A DNA stretch of 64,000 nt from Vibrio marinisediminis (GCF_014050145.1 NZ_JACFYF010000001.1:124001-188000); one strand, 5' to 3'; shown: positions 9,220 through 18,052, numbered from the stretch's first letter. A program made the numbers and translations. Notes: a model not told the origin generated them from the sequence alone.

Positions 9220-9471
9220 TCACTCTTTACCGAACACGTTGTTTTCTTGCTCTTGTACGCGGATGAAAGTTGTACGCTTTGTTAGCTCTTTAAGCTTTGC
9301 TGCGCCTACATATGTGCACGTTGAACGTACGCCGCCAAGGATGTCAGAAATCGTTTCGTGAACACTGCCACGGAATGGCAATAGTACGGTTTTTCCTTCA
9401 GCTGCGCGGTATTTTGCCACGCCGCCAGAGTGCTTCGCCATCGCTGACTGTGAAGACATGCCGTAGAACTT
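9220..9471 (-). pseudogene. guaC: Displaced 3' end of guaC (C-terminal ~80 codons)
   Basis: The frame encodes the last ~80 residues of GMP reductase ([22 protein letters not shown] to ENNVFGKE) and is nearly the same protein as the end of the full gene at 45268, with many synonymous changes and one Phe/Tyr difference near the C-terminus. It stops matching guaC exactly at 9471. It is the 3' end that prophage B displaced when it brought its own; it has no start region and should be silent. Confidence 0.93.
9443..9471. repeat. attL core (29 bp)
   Basis: A 29-base stretch beginning GCTGACTGTG and ending GTAGAACTT is identical at 45491-45519. Left of it the two guaC copies show scattered synonymous differences; right of it they diverge completely. 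The crossover must lie in this block, which falls inside the coding region of guaC near codon 265. Confidence 0.88.
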
Positions 9472-9866
9472 AAATTTATTCCTACATACTGTTAAAAATC
9501 AATAACTCAACCAATCAAAGCCTGTGCATAAACACAGTTAAATTGCATTTTATATCTCATTTAACCGCTGAATTACGCCCTCTGTAGTCATAATGTAGTC
9601 ACTTTTTCGTCTTTTCTATTTGCATAAATAGTCTAACGTCGCATCATAGATCAACTAACAAACTACTAAATTATAGTGAAATACTCTTTCGATCACTTCC
9701 TGACATAAAAATCAAACTATGGGAGAACTCTGTTTGATGTCTAACCTTACAATTATAAAATATTGATCATAAGAACTAACACATGAGTCGCCCAGAACAG
9801 AATATCTTGCCTTAATGTTCTTAGTCATTACAATGTTGCAATATTTTTTTTCTTGCGATTTTGATC
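9472..9866. other. Left end of prophage B, non-coding, with two arm-type integrase sites
   Basis: An AT-rich stretch between attL and the acyltransferase gene. TGTAGTCA at 9583 and TGTAGTCAC at 9594 stand 11 bases apart and resemble the TGTAGACACT pair with the same spacing at the right end (45173, 45184). They are plausible P-arm binding sites of the integrase. The promoter of the acyltransferase must also lie here but no clear -35/-10 pair stands out. Confidence 0.6.
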
Positions 9867-11666
9867 ATGAAGTTTAGAAACGATATACAGATCTTAAGGG
9901 GTCTATCAGTTTTCTTTGTTGTTCTTTTCCATTTAGGTTTTGAACAATTACAAAGTGGATTTCTTGGAGTAGATGTCTTTTTTGTTATCAGCGGTTTTTT
10001 GATGGCTGTTCTATATGATTATAGGAGTAAGAAATTATTTTTTGAAAGACGTATTAAAAGATTACTACCTCCATACTTTGCTGTAATTCTGGTCACAGTA
10101 ATTGCTTCATTTATAATTAACACTCCAAATGAAACAAAACAAGTTTCTGAACAATCAATGTTTGGAGCATTTTTTCTTTCTAACCTTGGATTTTGGCTAC
10201 AAAACTCTTACTTTAGCAAAGCTGAATTTAATCCATTACTGCATCTTTGGTCTTTAGGTGTAGAAATTCAGTTCTATATAATAGTACCTCTACTAGCATG
10301 GTTTTTTAGAAAGAGTAAAGCCTTCCTACCTATATTTTTATCATCATCTTTATTCTTATGCATTATAATGGTTTCAATATCGCCTAAGACTGCATTTTTC
10401 ATGCTCCCATTCCGACTATGGGAATTTCTTATTGGTTTTGGTGTTGCAGCATTCCTTACAAACAACGGTAGTATTAAATACAAACAGAAAGAATACATTG
10501 GCGCAATTGGTTTAATTACATTAATAATGATTCCATTTTTTAAAGTTAACGGTCAAGCATTTGGTTTCATTGATGGTCATCCTGGGCTATCTTCTCTTTT
10601 CGTTTGCTTTTCAACGGCACTAATTCTTTGCTTTGGTTTGCCGATAAAGCTAGAGAATACAATTATAGGCAAAACGACAATATGGCTAGGGAAATATTCT
10701 TATTCCATATATCTAGCTCACTTTCCAATTATTGTAATATATTTATCTAAGCCTTTTGGCGGCACAATCCTCACAAGCAATAGCTATATGGAGTTAATTT
10801 CAATAGTTTTATTGATTTTTATTTTTTCTTATTTCTTACATCACTTATTTGAAGCAAGAAAATTTAACCATACAGTAAAACTAATGGCTTTATCATCATT
10901 GATAGCATTTATATCGCCCTTACCTCTCAGCTATTTTAAGAACTTAAGCATGTCTGACGATGAAAGTAAGATTTTTGCCGCTTTTAGCGACCGAAGTGAA
11001 TATAGATGCGGAAAGTTAGTTAGAATTTTAAATCCTAAAGCAATATCTTGTGAATTAACAAATGTTAATGAACCGAAAAAAACAATTATGCTTATAGGCA
11101 ATAGTCATGCAGACTCCATTAAAACAGCATTCTCTGAAATAGCTCAACATAATGATGTTAGACTGCTATTTTTAATACCTAACAACCCCTTAATGGATAA
11201 TGGTGGCCTTTCTGCAAACAGAGTATTTAAAGACATTTCATCTAAGAAAGTTGATCACATCGTCATTCATTTTTCTACCGAAGGTTATTCACTGAATAAT
11301 ATTAAAAAACTTATCGGACTATCTAAAAAATCTGATATTTCAGTAACGATTCTTGAGCCAGTGCCTCGCTGGGGTAAGCACATCCCTCAATATATGTATA
11401 ATAAGCTCAAGGGAAATGGTGGTGATATCAGTAAGACTCGAGAGGAATATTTGAATGACAATCATCGTATTTTTGAGGGTTTAAATAACATTGACTACGG
11501 TGATTTTGATAGGGTCTCTGTTACCGATGTGTTTTGTAAAGATGATTGTCAGTTTAGCTCTAAAGATGGCATACCATTCTATTTTGATACTAACCATCTA
11601 ACTCTAACGGGGAGTCGTGAGTTAAATAATAAAATTCATAATATCGTGGTAAAACATTTGCCATAA
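9867..11666 (+). CDS. Membrane O-acyltransferase with C-terminal SGNH domain (OafA-like), prophage cargo
   Basis: About 599 residues from ATG 9867 (a TTG six bases earlier is the formal alternative; no strong ribosome site). The N-terminal ~340 residues form an acyltransferase-3 domain with about ten membrane helices and the family's RNDIQILRGLSVFFVVLFHLG opening. From about residue 370 a soluble SGNH-type domain follows, with GNSHADS (around 413-418) and DTNHLT near the end as the Ser and Asp/His blocks. Such proteins acetylate O-antigen or other surface glycans. At a prophage end the natural reading is lysogenic conversion: changing the surface to block related phages. It is low in GC relative to the phage structural genes. 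Confidence 0.88.
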   Translation: MKFRNDIQILRGLSVFFVVLFHLGFEQLQSGFLGVDVFFVISGFLMAVLYDYRSKKLFFERRIKRLLPPYFAVILVTVIASFIINTPNETKQVSEQSMFGAFFLSNLGFWLQNSYFSKAEFNPLLHLWSLGVEIQFYIIVPLLAWFFRKSKAFLPIFLSSSLFLCIIMVSISPKTAFFMLPFRLWEFLIGFGVAAFLTNNGSIKYKQKEYIGAIGLITLIMIPFFKVNGQAFGFIDGHPGLSSLFVCFSTALILCFGLPIKLENTIIGKTTIWLGKYSYSIYLAHFPIIVIYLSKPFGGTILTSNSYMELISIVLLIFIFSYFLHHLFEARKFNHTVKLMALSSLIAFISPLPLSYFKNLSMSDDESKIFAAFSDRSEYRCGKLVRILNPKAISCELTNVNEPKKTIMLIGNSHADSIKTAFSEIAQHNDVRLLFLIPNNPLMDNGGLSANRVFKDISSKKVDHIVIHFSTEGYSLNNIKKLIGLSKKSDISVTILEPVPRWGKHIPQYMYNKLKGNGGDISKTREEYLNDNHRIFEGLNNIDYGDFDRVSVTDVFCKDDCQFSSKDGIPFYFDTNHLTLTGSRELNNKIHNIVVKHLP

Positions 11667-11810
11667 CTCTTGTCGCTCGTACACGTAAATTGACATGCAT
11701 TAATAATCAATTCATCAATTCATCAATTAATTCGTCGTACGATCTATTTTTGTCCGAGACTGATAATCGAACAGTATATACATTGAATAACTAACCTTTG
11801 CTTGCAATAG

Positions 11811-11840
11811 AGGAAGGGCGTTTATTTAAACGCCCTTCCT
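11811..11840. terminator. Near-perfect 30-bp palindrome at the end of the tail operon
   Basis: AGGAAGGGCGTTTA / TAAACGCCCTTCCT with a two-base loop, five bases beyond the tape-measure stop. There is no good T-run on either strand, so it may be a bidirectional hairpin or RNA-stabilising end rather than a classic intrinsic terminator. It separates the leftward tail operon from the rightward acyltransferase gene. Confidence 0.6.
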
Positions 11841-11845
11841 CACCT

Positions 11846-13696
11846 TTAATAGCTCATACTCATATTGCCCACATCTAAATTCAGATCAGTGCCTTTCTCG
11901 CTCTTTGCTTTGTCCACGGTAACTGGCTTATCTGATTTAATGGTCAGCGCGACTTCTGATTTACTATTCATGGTTTGGTTTTTGATCGGCTGATAAGCAT
12001 TGGGTTGCCCTGATTGCGTTATCGCTTGATAACCTGAATCCACATCAGAATTATAAGACTTGCCACGTCGCTTATACCGTTCATAGCCTTCTGAGCGTGT
12101 CTGGCTGTATGTTACTTCAGAAGCTGCATTTTTATTTTGGCGCTGTTTACTCGCCTTGGCTTGCTGCTTGGTTTTATCGCTCTCTTCATCATCACCCCAA
12201 ATGCTGTTCCAAAACGACTTAACGTTATCCATTATCTTAGTTAAGCCGCCAAAGTGGTCTATCAACAATCCAACGCCAGCAATGATTGCACCGATCGCAA
12301 TAATGAAAGGACCAAGAGGGTTCGCTAATGCGACAGCGTTAATACCAATCAGAGCCAGTTTAACGCCTAGTAGTGCACCAATCACCATACTCATATTTTC
12401 ACCCACCCAGAGAACGCCACCGCCCAATGTGCGAAACGCATTAAAGGTACCTTTGACAATATCTCGAAGCTCTGCGATTTTTTCCTCGCGCCAATCCATG
12501 CTTTTCATGTTAATGGCGAGCTCTTCCATGATAGAAGACAGCTCACCCATGATAGGTGTTAGAGCACTAATCTTTAGTGAGTTAACTATCGCGCCCAGCT
12601 TGCCCATAGAAGCGCTAAAGGCTTGAGCATTTTGAGTCGATTCAGGGTCAACGGCTCCGCCTGTGTCATTGAGTAGCTGCTTGGCTTTTTCAAAACCTTC
12701 TGTACCCCCTTTGAGCATTTCGAGGATTTTCTCACTGTCACCACCAAAGAACTCATCAGCCATAAAGTTCTGTTTAGACACATCGGTCTCATTGGCAATT
12801 TCTCGCAGTAGTACCTGGTAAGCTTCACTGGCGTCTTTTGCCTTCATCAAATCTTCATAGGCTTTCTGGTTGCCGGTGTCTTTGAAGTAATCATTCATGG
12901 CGCCACTTTTGAAGGTTTTCATCTCACCCCAACGCAATGCCATTTCTTTGATTGCTGCGTCCATATCTTCGGCTTCTGCCCCAGCTTGGGTTGCTTGTAA
13001 ACGCATGGCTTGCAGTTCAGAGACAGGCAATTCAATGTGTTCGGCGGCTCGTCTAAGTTCATCGAGTTCATTGGCAGTATCATTGATGATAACGCCAAAG
13101 CCAGCCATTGAACCGAGCACACCTGTTGCCGCTAGTGCGCCATTTTTAGCCCCTTCCATCGTCGGCATTTTTAAGGCTTTGTTTAAACCACGAGGAAGCT
13201 TCATTACGGTTTGAAGATGCGCGTATTTTTTGGAAAGGATTTTGATTTCTTTGCCGTGCTTTTTGTAGCTTTGATTTAACTTATCACTCGAGCCGTCAAG
13301 GTCATACATTTTGACGCCTGTCTTTTTGAGTTGTTTACCCAGTTTTATCAATCGGTCTTTGCTTTCATCTTGGGCATCATTGAGGGCTAGCAGCTTTTCA
13401 CGTTGTTTGGTGATTTTCTCAGTGAGTGCCGCACTTGGTTTTTGGGCACTAGCCGCTTTGCTTTCGAGTTCCTCAAGCTTTTCACTCGCGGTCGCTATTG
13501 TCAGAGAGTTCTTGTCCATCACCTCTCGCGTTTTACGAAAGGAGTCAATCATACCCAATGCGGCTGATTGGTCTTTTTGCTTCTCTTGAGCTCGCTTTAT
13601 CGACTTGGCATAGACATTGGTCTCTTCACTCATTTGTTTGAGTGGTGCGGTAGTTTTATCGAGGATCCCCATCACTACCGAAAGGCTCATTTTCAT
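11846..13696 (-). CDS. Phage tail tape-measure protein (gpT-like)
   Basis: 616 residues. The N-terminal ~170 residues are charged and helical (coiled-coil-like), with the opening MKMSLSVVMGILDKTTAPLKQMSEET seen in P2/Mu-type tape-measure proteins. Then come an Ala/Gly-rich hydrophobic segment (GALAATGVLGSMAGFG) and another near residues 435-480. It sets tail length and fills the tail tube. It follows E/E' as in P2 and Mu. It is shorter than P2 gpT (about 815), which suggests a shorter tail. An intrinsic terminator lies just upstream, between E' and this gene. Confidence 0.9.
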   Translation of the reverse strand: MKMSLSVVMGILDKTTAPLKQMSEETNVYAKSIKRAQEKQKDQSAALGMIDSFRKTREVMDKNSLTIATASEKLEELESKAASAQKPSAALTEKITKQREKLLALNDAQDESKDRLIKLGKQLKKTGVKMYDLDGSSDKLNQSYKKHGKEIKILSKKYAHLQTVMKLPRGLNKALKMPTMEGAKNGALAATGVLGSMAGFGVIINDTANELDELRRAAEHIELPVSELQAMRLQATQAGAEAEDMDAAIKEMALRWGEMKTFKSGAMNDYFKDTGNQKAYEDLMKAKDASEAYQVLLREIANETDVSKQNFMADEFFGGDSEKILEMLKGGTEGFEKAKQLLNDTGGAVDPESTQNAQAFSASMGKLGAIVNSLKISALTPIMGELSSIMEELAINMKSMDWREEKIAELRDIVKGTFNAFRTLGGGVLWVGENMSMVIGALLGVKLALIGINAVALANPLGPFIIAIGAIIAGVGLLIDHFGGLTKIMDNVKSFWNSIWGDDEESDKTKQQAKASKQRQNKNAASEVTYSQTRSEGYERYKRRGKSYNSDVDSGYQAITQSGQPNAYQPIKNQTMNSKSEVALTIKSDKPVTVDKAKSEKGTDLNLDVGNMSMSY

Positions 13697-13716
13697 AATG
13701 CATCCTTAATTAAAAA

Positions 13717-13737
13717 AGGAGAGCTAATTGCTCTCCT
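13717..13737 (-). terminator. Intrinsic terminator between E/E' and the tape-measure gene
   Basis: AGGAGAGC / GCTCTCCT stem with a five-base loop, followed on the minus strand by a run of five or more T. It overlaps the stop codon of the E' frame, so ribosomes reaching the end of E+E' would sit on the hairpin. It probably lowers tape-measure transcription relative to sheath and tube. Confidence 0.7.
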
Positions 13738-14172
13738 GTGGACATCGCTCTATAGCCAAATGATGAAAGCGTAGGAGTTCATCAAAGGTCAGCCGATCGA
13801 TTTCACTTGGTTGCCATCGGAACGCTATGGCTAAATCAGCATAGATTGGCTCTACATGCGGTAGTTCTTCAATTAACGTCCCGTACCCACGAAAAAAGAC
13901 GCGAGTGTCGTTAATAGCGGCGCCCAGTTTTCAGGGTCTAGGTTGAGCATGTCGCGCTCATCTAATTCTGAGATTCGAGGGATCACGGTTTTGCCCGCAT
14001 CAAAATCAGCCTGGCAAATGTCATTGAGGTTCACCCCTCGCAAATGACCTGAATGCGGCTTGCTGAGTTCAACTGTTTCGATGGTCACCGTCTCGCCTTT
14101 AACTTCTTTTTCGATAGGTACCGCCAATGTGACCACTTTGGTTTGCCCTTTATCTTTAATTGGGTTGGTCAT
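13724..14172 (-). CDS. Tail assembly chaperones gpE and gpE+E' (programmed -1 frameshift)
   Basis: The zero frame, 14172 to 13873, encodes a 99-residue gpE. Just before its end the minus strand reads T TTT TTC at 13897-13891. A -1 slip there continues through a second frame of about 55 codons (RGYGTLIEELPHVEPIYADL...ELLRFHHLAIERC) to a TAG at 13724. The extension has the Ala/Leu-rich composition and late ELLRFHHLA pattern typical of E'. P2, Mu and lambda-type phages make two tail chaperones in this way, with the tape-measure gene next, as here. The E' frame has no start codon or ribosome site of its own. Confidence 0.88.
13891..13897 (-). promoter_or_regulatory. -1 ribosomal frameshift slippery site in E/E'
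   Basis: The heptamer T TTT TTC in the zero frame (codons TCT TTT TTC) fits X XXY YYZ. It is six codons before the E stop, and the -1 frame is open for the whole expected E' length. Confidence 0.85.
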
Positions 14173-14863
14173 AACCTAACTCCTGCTTCAAATCGTTTAG
14201 CTTGGTCTTGCGACCACCTTTGTTTGGGTCTAGCTTCATCACTAGTTCAAACAAATTATGCGCCTGTTCTTTTTCGCCGGCTTCTTCGTACCAATCCCCA
14301 ACTAAACGGAACATTTTTACTTTCAATGCCGCATTGGTAGCGAGTTCACCAGTGAGCAAGTCTTTGGTCGCATTGATTAAGTACTCGCGTTTAAACTCGG
14401 TTTTATTGGTGTAGGCATCATGAGCGTGTTTGAACACGTAACCACAAAACGCTGTTTGCCCGTTCATTTTCCAATTATCTGGCGCTTCTAACCCTGCCCC
14501 TATGGCTTGACGAAAAGCATCATGGATATCGTCGAACTTACCTAAGTCCACATGCCAAGTGAAAAACCACCACATCACTTCAAGGTTTCCATAGTTACCC
14601 TGGTGCGAATTCAAAAGCCGCTCGACTAATGGGCGGTATTTTTTGATCAGCTCTTCTTTGTAAGGGTCTTTCTCTTTTGAGCCTGCCAACGTTCTCAGGT
14701 AAGACAAATCCTGCTTAAGCATGATCTGCGTTTCTTCCCAAGGTTTACCCACTAATTCAGGGCGAGCGTTTTCACTCGCCTCTGATTGTTCAATAACAGG
14801 CATGCTTTTTTTGTTGGCTGATTCTTTTGCCGCCGCTTGGCGCTTAAGTAATATCGCTAACAT
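14156..14863 (-). CDS. Terminase small/endonuclease subunit (gpM-like), in an unusual place
   Basis: 235 residues. The pattern YRPLVERLL...GNLEVMWWFFTWHVDLGKFDDIHDAFRQAIGAGLEAPDNW, with a C-terminal tetratricopeptide-like LFELVMKLDPNKGGRKTKLNDLKQEL, matches the gpM family of P2-like phages. In P2, gpM sits between capsid N and head completion L; here only a 109-base gap lies between N and L, and M is found between tube and E instead. AAGGG stands eight bases before the ATG. Its 3' end overlaps E by 17 bases. It should work with gpP to cut concatemeric or circular DNA for packaging. Confidence 0.82.
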   Translation of the reverse strand: MLAILLKRQAAAKESANKKSMPVIEQSEASENARPELVGKPWEETQIMLKQDLSYLRTLAGSKEKDPYKEELIKKYRPLVERLLNSHQGNYGNLEVMWWFFTWHVDLGKFDDIHDAFRQAIGAGLEAPDNWKMNGQTAFCGYVFKHAHDAYTNKTEFKREYLINATKDLLTGELATNAALKVKMFRLVGDWYEEAGEKEQAHNLFELVMKLDPNKGGRKTKLNDLKQELGYDQPN

Positions 14864-14872
14864 TGAATGCCC

Positions 14873-15238
14873 TTACTGTGGAATGAGCTCATAGCCATAA
14901 AACATCACTTCCAACTGCCCATCTTTGATAGACAGCGAAAGTGGGTCTCCCGTCCAAGCATCCGTAAGCGTGTACACCTTCCCGCTGTTGGTTTCGAGAG
15001 TGATGTTTTCATCAGTGAAATTGCGAATAGCGTCTTCATCGGTGCTTTTCGCATGGGCAATGGTGCATTTGATTGATGGCGCTTCGTCATAAGATTCACT
15101 GTGACCTAAAACCCCATCATCACCAATCACCGGTTCACGTTTGAGGTTGCCAAAACCAATTTCGGCACCTTCTTTGATAGGTAAGCGACCGAGTGAGCCA
15201 GCATTGAGCACCGCACGGCTAGTAATTTTTGTTCCCAT
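14873..15238 (-). CDS. Mu-like tail tube protein
   Basis: 121 residues, the size of the Mu gpM tail-tube family. Sequence MGTKITSRAVLNAGSLGRLP, VYTLTDAWTGDPLSLSIKDGQLEVMFYG fits that group and not the P2 FII family. It polymerises inside the sheath. It lies three bases after the sheath stop, in the same leftward operon. Confidence 0.85.
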   Translation of the reverse strand: MGTKITSRAVLNAGSLGRLPIKEGAEIGFGNLKREPVIGDDGVLGHSESYDEAPSIKCTIAHAKSTDEDAIRNFTDENITLETNSGKVYTLTDAWTGDPLSLSIKDGQLEVMFYGYELIPQ

Positions 15239-15241
15239 GGT

Positions 15242-16375
15242 TTACTTCCTAAACTGAATTTTACCTGCAACGATGATCAGACCGTTCACGAACTGCGGTG
15301 AATCGAGATAATTGATGCGCTGTTTGTTGTTCATATCTAACTCAACAATGAGCGACTTCTTGTAGCCGTCAAAGTCTTGCACGATGCCTTGATATTCAAG
15401 CTCTCGATACAAAGCGAGCAGCTCACTTTTGAACATGCTTGGCGTGACGATGACTTGACCTGGTGCAAACTTGGTCCCGTCTTTGGCTACTTTGTGGCGA
15501 GCATATTTGCTCAAGATTCGGGAACGTTGCTTTTGACGGAAATACATTGCGGTTGCAGGCGTCATCACATCCAAATAGCTATTGTCTGCAATACCCGAAG
15601 CGTTCTCAGTGTAGGCAGTAACAGGGCGCTCAACTTGCACCTCTTTGGTTGCGGTAACCGTGTAGGTACCCATGCCTTCGTGTAGCAATAGGTTACGCTC
15701 TGCCCAATCAAATTCACTTTCAGCCGTTGAGTAAACACCGCTTAACTTAAGCGTTTGGAGTGGACGACAAGGGTCATTCGCCAGTGACGGCGCAATCTGA
15801 CCAACCCACGCGCCAATCGCTTCTGCATCGGTTAAGGGGTCGTTAGCTGAATTGCCTAGGCTATCAATCGACATAAAGCTGATTAATGGACAATTACTCT
15901 TTGTACCGAACGTGACTAGCTCTGCATGCGTTCCCTTTTTAGGGAGATAGGCAATGCCTGGTATTTGATTGAGCGCGTCATAACGCTTTTCTAAAAACTC
16001 ACCAAGATCACGAATCGTCGTGTCATCGTTTAGTGAGCACATAATGTGATGATATTGCATATCCCCTAGTGCCGCCAATGCTGACATGGTATCCGCACTT
16101 TCAACGCTCACAGCGTAGATAGGCATGCTTTCATCTTGCTTGCGGAAAAACTTCACCATACTGGCGATATCTGACGAACCAAAAAGCTCCGTTGCAATGG
16201 TGTCATCCATACACAACTTAACGGTATTGGCTGCCGTTGCTGCGCCTGCAGCTGCATTACCGATCACAAGACAAAGCTGTTGCTCTTCGGCGCTGTTTGC
16301 CAGGCTGTTATCAATTTCAACGTACATGCCCGGAACGCGAGCATTGTTAGGAACTTCTGAGAAGCTGATACTCAT
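15242..16375 (-). CDS. Mu-like contractile tail sheath protein
   Basis: 377 residues with the typical Mu gpL opening (MSISFSEVPNNARVPGMYVEIDNS) and an insertion-rich middle; the C-terminal part (FVNGLIIVAGKIQFRK) is the conserved sheath end. It is shorter than Mu gpL (495), mainly in the middle. It forms the contractile outer tail. It overlaps the upstream DUF2635 gene by four bases. Confidence 0.9.
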   Translation of the reverse strand: MSISFSEVPNNARVPGMYVEIDNSLANSAEEQQLCLVIGNAAAGAATAANTVKLCMDDTIATELFGSSDIASMVKFFRKQDESMPIYAVSVESADTMSALAALGDMQYHHIMCSLNDDTTIRDLGEFLEKRYDALNQIPGIAYLPKKGTHAELVTFGTKSNCPLISFMSIDSLGNSANDPLTDAEAIGAWVGQIAPSLANDPCRPLQTLKLSGVYSTAESEFDWAERNLLLHEGMGTYTVTATKEVQVERPVTAYTENASGIADNSYLDVMTPATAMYFRQKQRSRILSKYARHKVAKDGTKFAPGQVIVTPSMFKSELLALYRELEYQGIVQDFDGYKKSLIVELDMNNKQRINYLDSPQFVNGLIIVAGKIQFRK

Positions 16376-16557
16376 TGTTCAGACTCCTTGGTTGAGGTGT
16401 TTTTCTTCGCGTCCATGACAGTGACTGATTTGTCTTTCACTCGACGCAGCCAATAGGTGTTTCGTGGTTTTTCTTCGCCAGTTGCCTTAAGTGGCTCTCT
16501 GGTTTCAGGATCACGAACTGTTAACCCTTTTTGCGGTTTAAGTTTGAATGTTGCCAT
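16372..16557 (-). CDS. DUF2635 small phage protein
   Basis: 61 residues, MATFKLKPQKGLTVRDPETREPLKATGEEKPRNTYWLRRVKDKSV: the compact DUF2635 family found directly before the sheath gene in Mu-like tails. Its function is unknown; it overlaps both neighbours, so it is translated with them. Confidence 0.82.
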   Translation of the reverse strand: MATFKLKPQKGLTVRDPETREPLKATGEEKPRNTYWLRRVKDKSVTVMDAKKNTSTKESEQ

Positions 16558-17123
16558 TACTCAGAATCCTCTAATGCAAAGTGTTCAGCCGCCATTGCCA
16601 TCAGCTCTCGCTCTAGCTCTGGTGTCCAACCGATAAAAGTACGCTTGGGCATGGTGTAATTACGCTTGGTTGAGGTACCGCCTCGCCAGCTCCCTGTTTT
16701 GCTATCAAAGAAGCCATTCACTTGCGTGGTAAATGACACCTCTGAGCCTTCGTTGTGCTCTTTACCGATTAACCCTGCGACACCGACTAAACCAATTTCA
16801 AAATCTTTATCACTGACACGGGTGCGAAGTGACTTTGAGATCCCCAGCAGCATGTTTTTGTTGTTGACGGTATTTCGAGCCACTTTGTTGTGCTGATGTT
16901 TGGCGCCGTGCTTACCGCGCACACCACGAGAAACAATCGACATATTGCGCTTTCGGCGTGACTGATAAGGGTTGTTATCAATATCGCGCTGAGAGCGCAT
17001 TTGCTGACGAAAGAACTGCCTTGCTCTGTTTGCCATTCGACGATTGAGCTCATATTTCTCGGAGGCATCGAGCACCAAACTTTCAACCAGTTGAGTTAAT
17101 TGTTCTGGGCTACTCAGTTGCAT
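16557..17123 (-). CDS. Phage virion morphogenesis / tail completion protein (gpS-like)
   Basis: 188 residues, basic N-terminal half (NRRMANRARQFFRQQMRSQRD...YQSRRKRN) followed by the GLVGVAGLIGKEHNEG and WRGGTSTKRNYTMPKRTFIGWTPELER stretches typical of the gpS/Mu gpG virion-morphogenesis family. It is needed to finish the tail-to-head connection. It overlaps gpR by ten bases, as R and S are adjacent in P2. Confidence 0.86.
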   Translation of the reverse strand: MQLSSPEQLTQLVESLVLDASEKYELNRRMANRARQFFRQQMRSQRDIDNNPYQSRRKRNMSIVSRGVRGKHGAKHQHNKVARNTVNNKNMLLGISKSLRTRVSDKDFEIGLVGVAGLIGKEHNEGSEVSFTTQVNGFFDSKTGSWRGGTSTKRNYTMPKRTFIGWTPELERELMAMAAEHFALEDSE

Positions 17124-17593
17124 GGCAAGTCATCCGTGTGCCCTACGAAATAAACCAGTTCGTGCAGTTCACCGAGCTCATCGGTGGTGACGGCTAAATC
17201 AAAATCACTGATACAGTCATAGCGTGTACCGAGTTGCTTCCAGTTGCCTTGCTCGTTTTGTTCCAATGAATAACTCTCAAGTAAATCGATTTTTATCTTG
17301 AGGTCGCATTTACCGTTATCGAGAATTTCAGTCGCAAACGTTGGAGCAGGCAGATTCTTTTCTACTCGTTCGGGATCATGTTTGTTTAGCCAATTCACTA
17401 AATGCATAAACAGCACATGAGGCTTCAACGTGGCATTTTGAATAAAGACAATCGCGGTATATTCCAGCTCGAAACCATCAACAAAATCACTTTGCCCACA
17501 GAACACCGCGCCATCTTCAGCCCATACATTGAGGCTCTTGGCATCGGTCACGTGCTGTTTGAAAAAATCGGTTAAGTTCTGCAGTGCATCCAT
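17114..17593 (-). CDS. Tail completion protein gpR-like
   Basis: 159 residues between L and S, the P2 position of R. The LYTAIVFIQN-type strand, HVLFMHLVNWLNKHDPER and the acidic C-terminus with CDISDFDLAVTTDELGELHELV-like composition fit the P2 gpR family. It caps the tail before head joining. The stop of L and this start are adjacent. Confidence 0.8.
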   Translation of the reverse strand: MDALQNLTDFFKQHVTDAKSLNVWAEDGAVFCGQSDFVDGFELEYTAIVFIQNATLKPHVLFMHLVNWLNKHDPERVEKNLPAPTFATEILDNGKCDLKIKIDLLESYSLEQNEQGNWKQLGTRYDCISDFDLAVTTDELGELHELVYFVGHTDDLPCN

Positions 17594-18052
17594 CTACACC
17601 ACCTCAAAGCAGTAGGTTTCTTTACCATTAATCAGCAGGTCCACCGCTTGGCGATACTGCACATCACAATGCTGTTTTTTACCTGTTAACGCTTCTTGTC
17701 TGTCTGCCGCCTCTGCCGTGGCGTTGGTACTCAATTGAATGCCGATAAGCGCACTCGCAGTCAGTGAAAACACCGCTTGCTTGTATAGCGTTTCGCCAGA
17801 CTCTTCATCACCAAACCTTGCTTGTGATAACTCAGTTAAGTGAGCAAATGGCTCTAGGGCAGCCAAAAGCTCTTGGTGAACTTTTATTCTTGATACTTTG
17901 GCTTGCTGCAGAATACCTGGCTCTGTTTCATTACTGAGGAAATTAAACAGAGACTGAAACTCTGATATTTTGAGGGCGGGATATTTCACCGTTGCCGCGA
18001 GTTCAGATTTAAAGATTTCGTTTTTATCGCCAACAAATTCCATTGCGAGCAC
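17594..18052 (-). CDS. Head completion protein gpL-like
   Basis: 152 residues. The C-terminal half (LYKQAVFSLTASALI...QYRQAVDLLINGKETYCFEVV) is the conserved part of the P2 gpL family, which fits onto the portal vertex after DNA packaging. It is next after capsid N, with M missing from its usual place between them. Confidence 0.82.
   Translation of the reverse strand: MLAMEFVGDKNEIFKSELAATVKYPALKISEFQSLFNFLSNETEPGILQQAKVSRIKVHQELLAALEPFAHLTELSQARFGDEESGETLYKQAVFSLTASALIGIQLSTNATAEAADRQEALTGKKQHCDVQYRQAVDLLINGKETYCFEVV

Larger units (their letters stand above)
4766..9442. mobile_element. Remnant of an older kappa/P2-like prophage (A), left of the intact one
   Basis: This stretch carries, in order, degraded copies of genes found whole in the neighbouring prophage B: a portal fragment (4766-5390), a spanin fragment (7541-7890), the C-terminal half of the integrase (7892-8353), the integrase arm sites and the guaC terminator. 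An intact diguanylate cyclase gene and an IS200-type element lie inside. The order portal, cargo, spanin, int, guaC end matches prophage B with everything between spanin and int removed. The likely history is that A entered guaC first, B then entered the attR of A, and A was whittled down. No guaC fragment marks its left end, which appears deleted. Confidence 0.85.

Noticed and set aside
12156-12626. Long open frame opposite the tape-measure gene
   Set aside because: It is antisense to a well-supported phage gene and its Ser/Ile/Pro-rich composition is a shadow of the codon use there.
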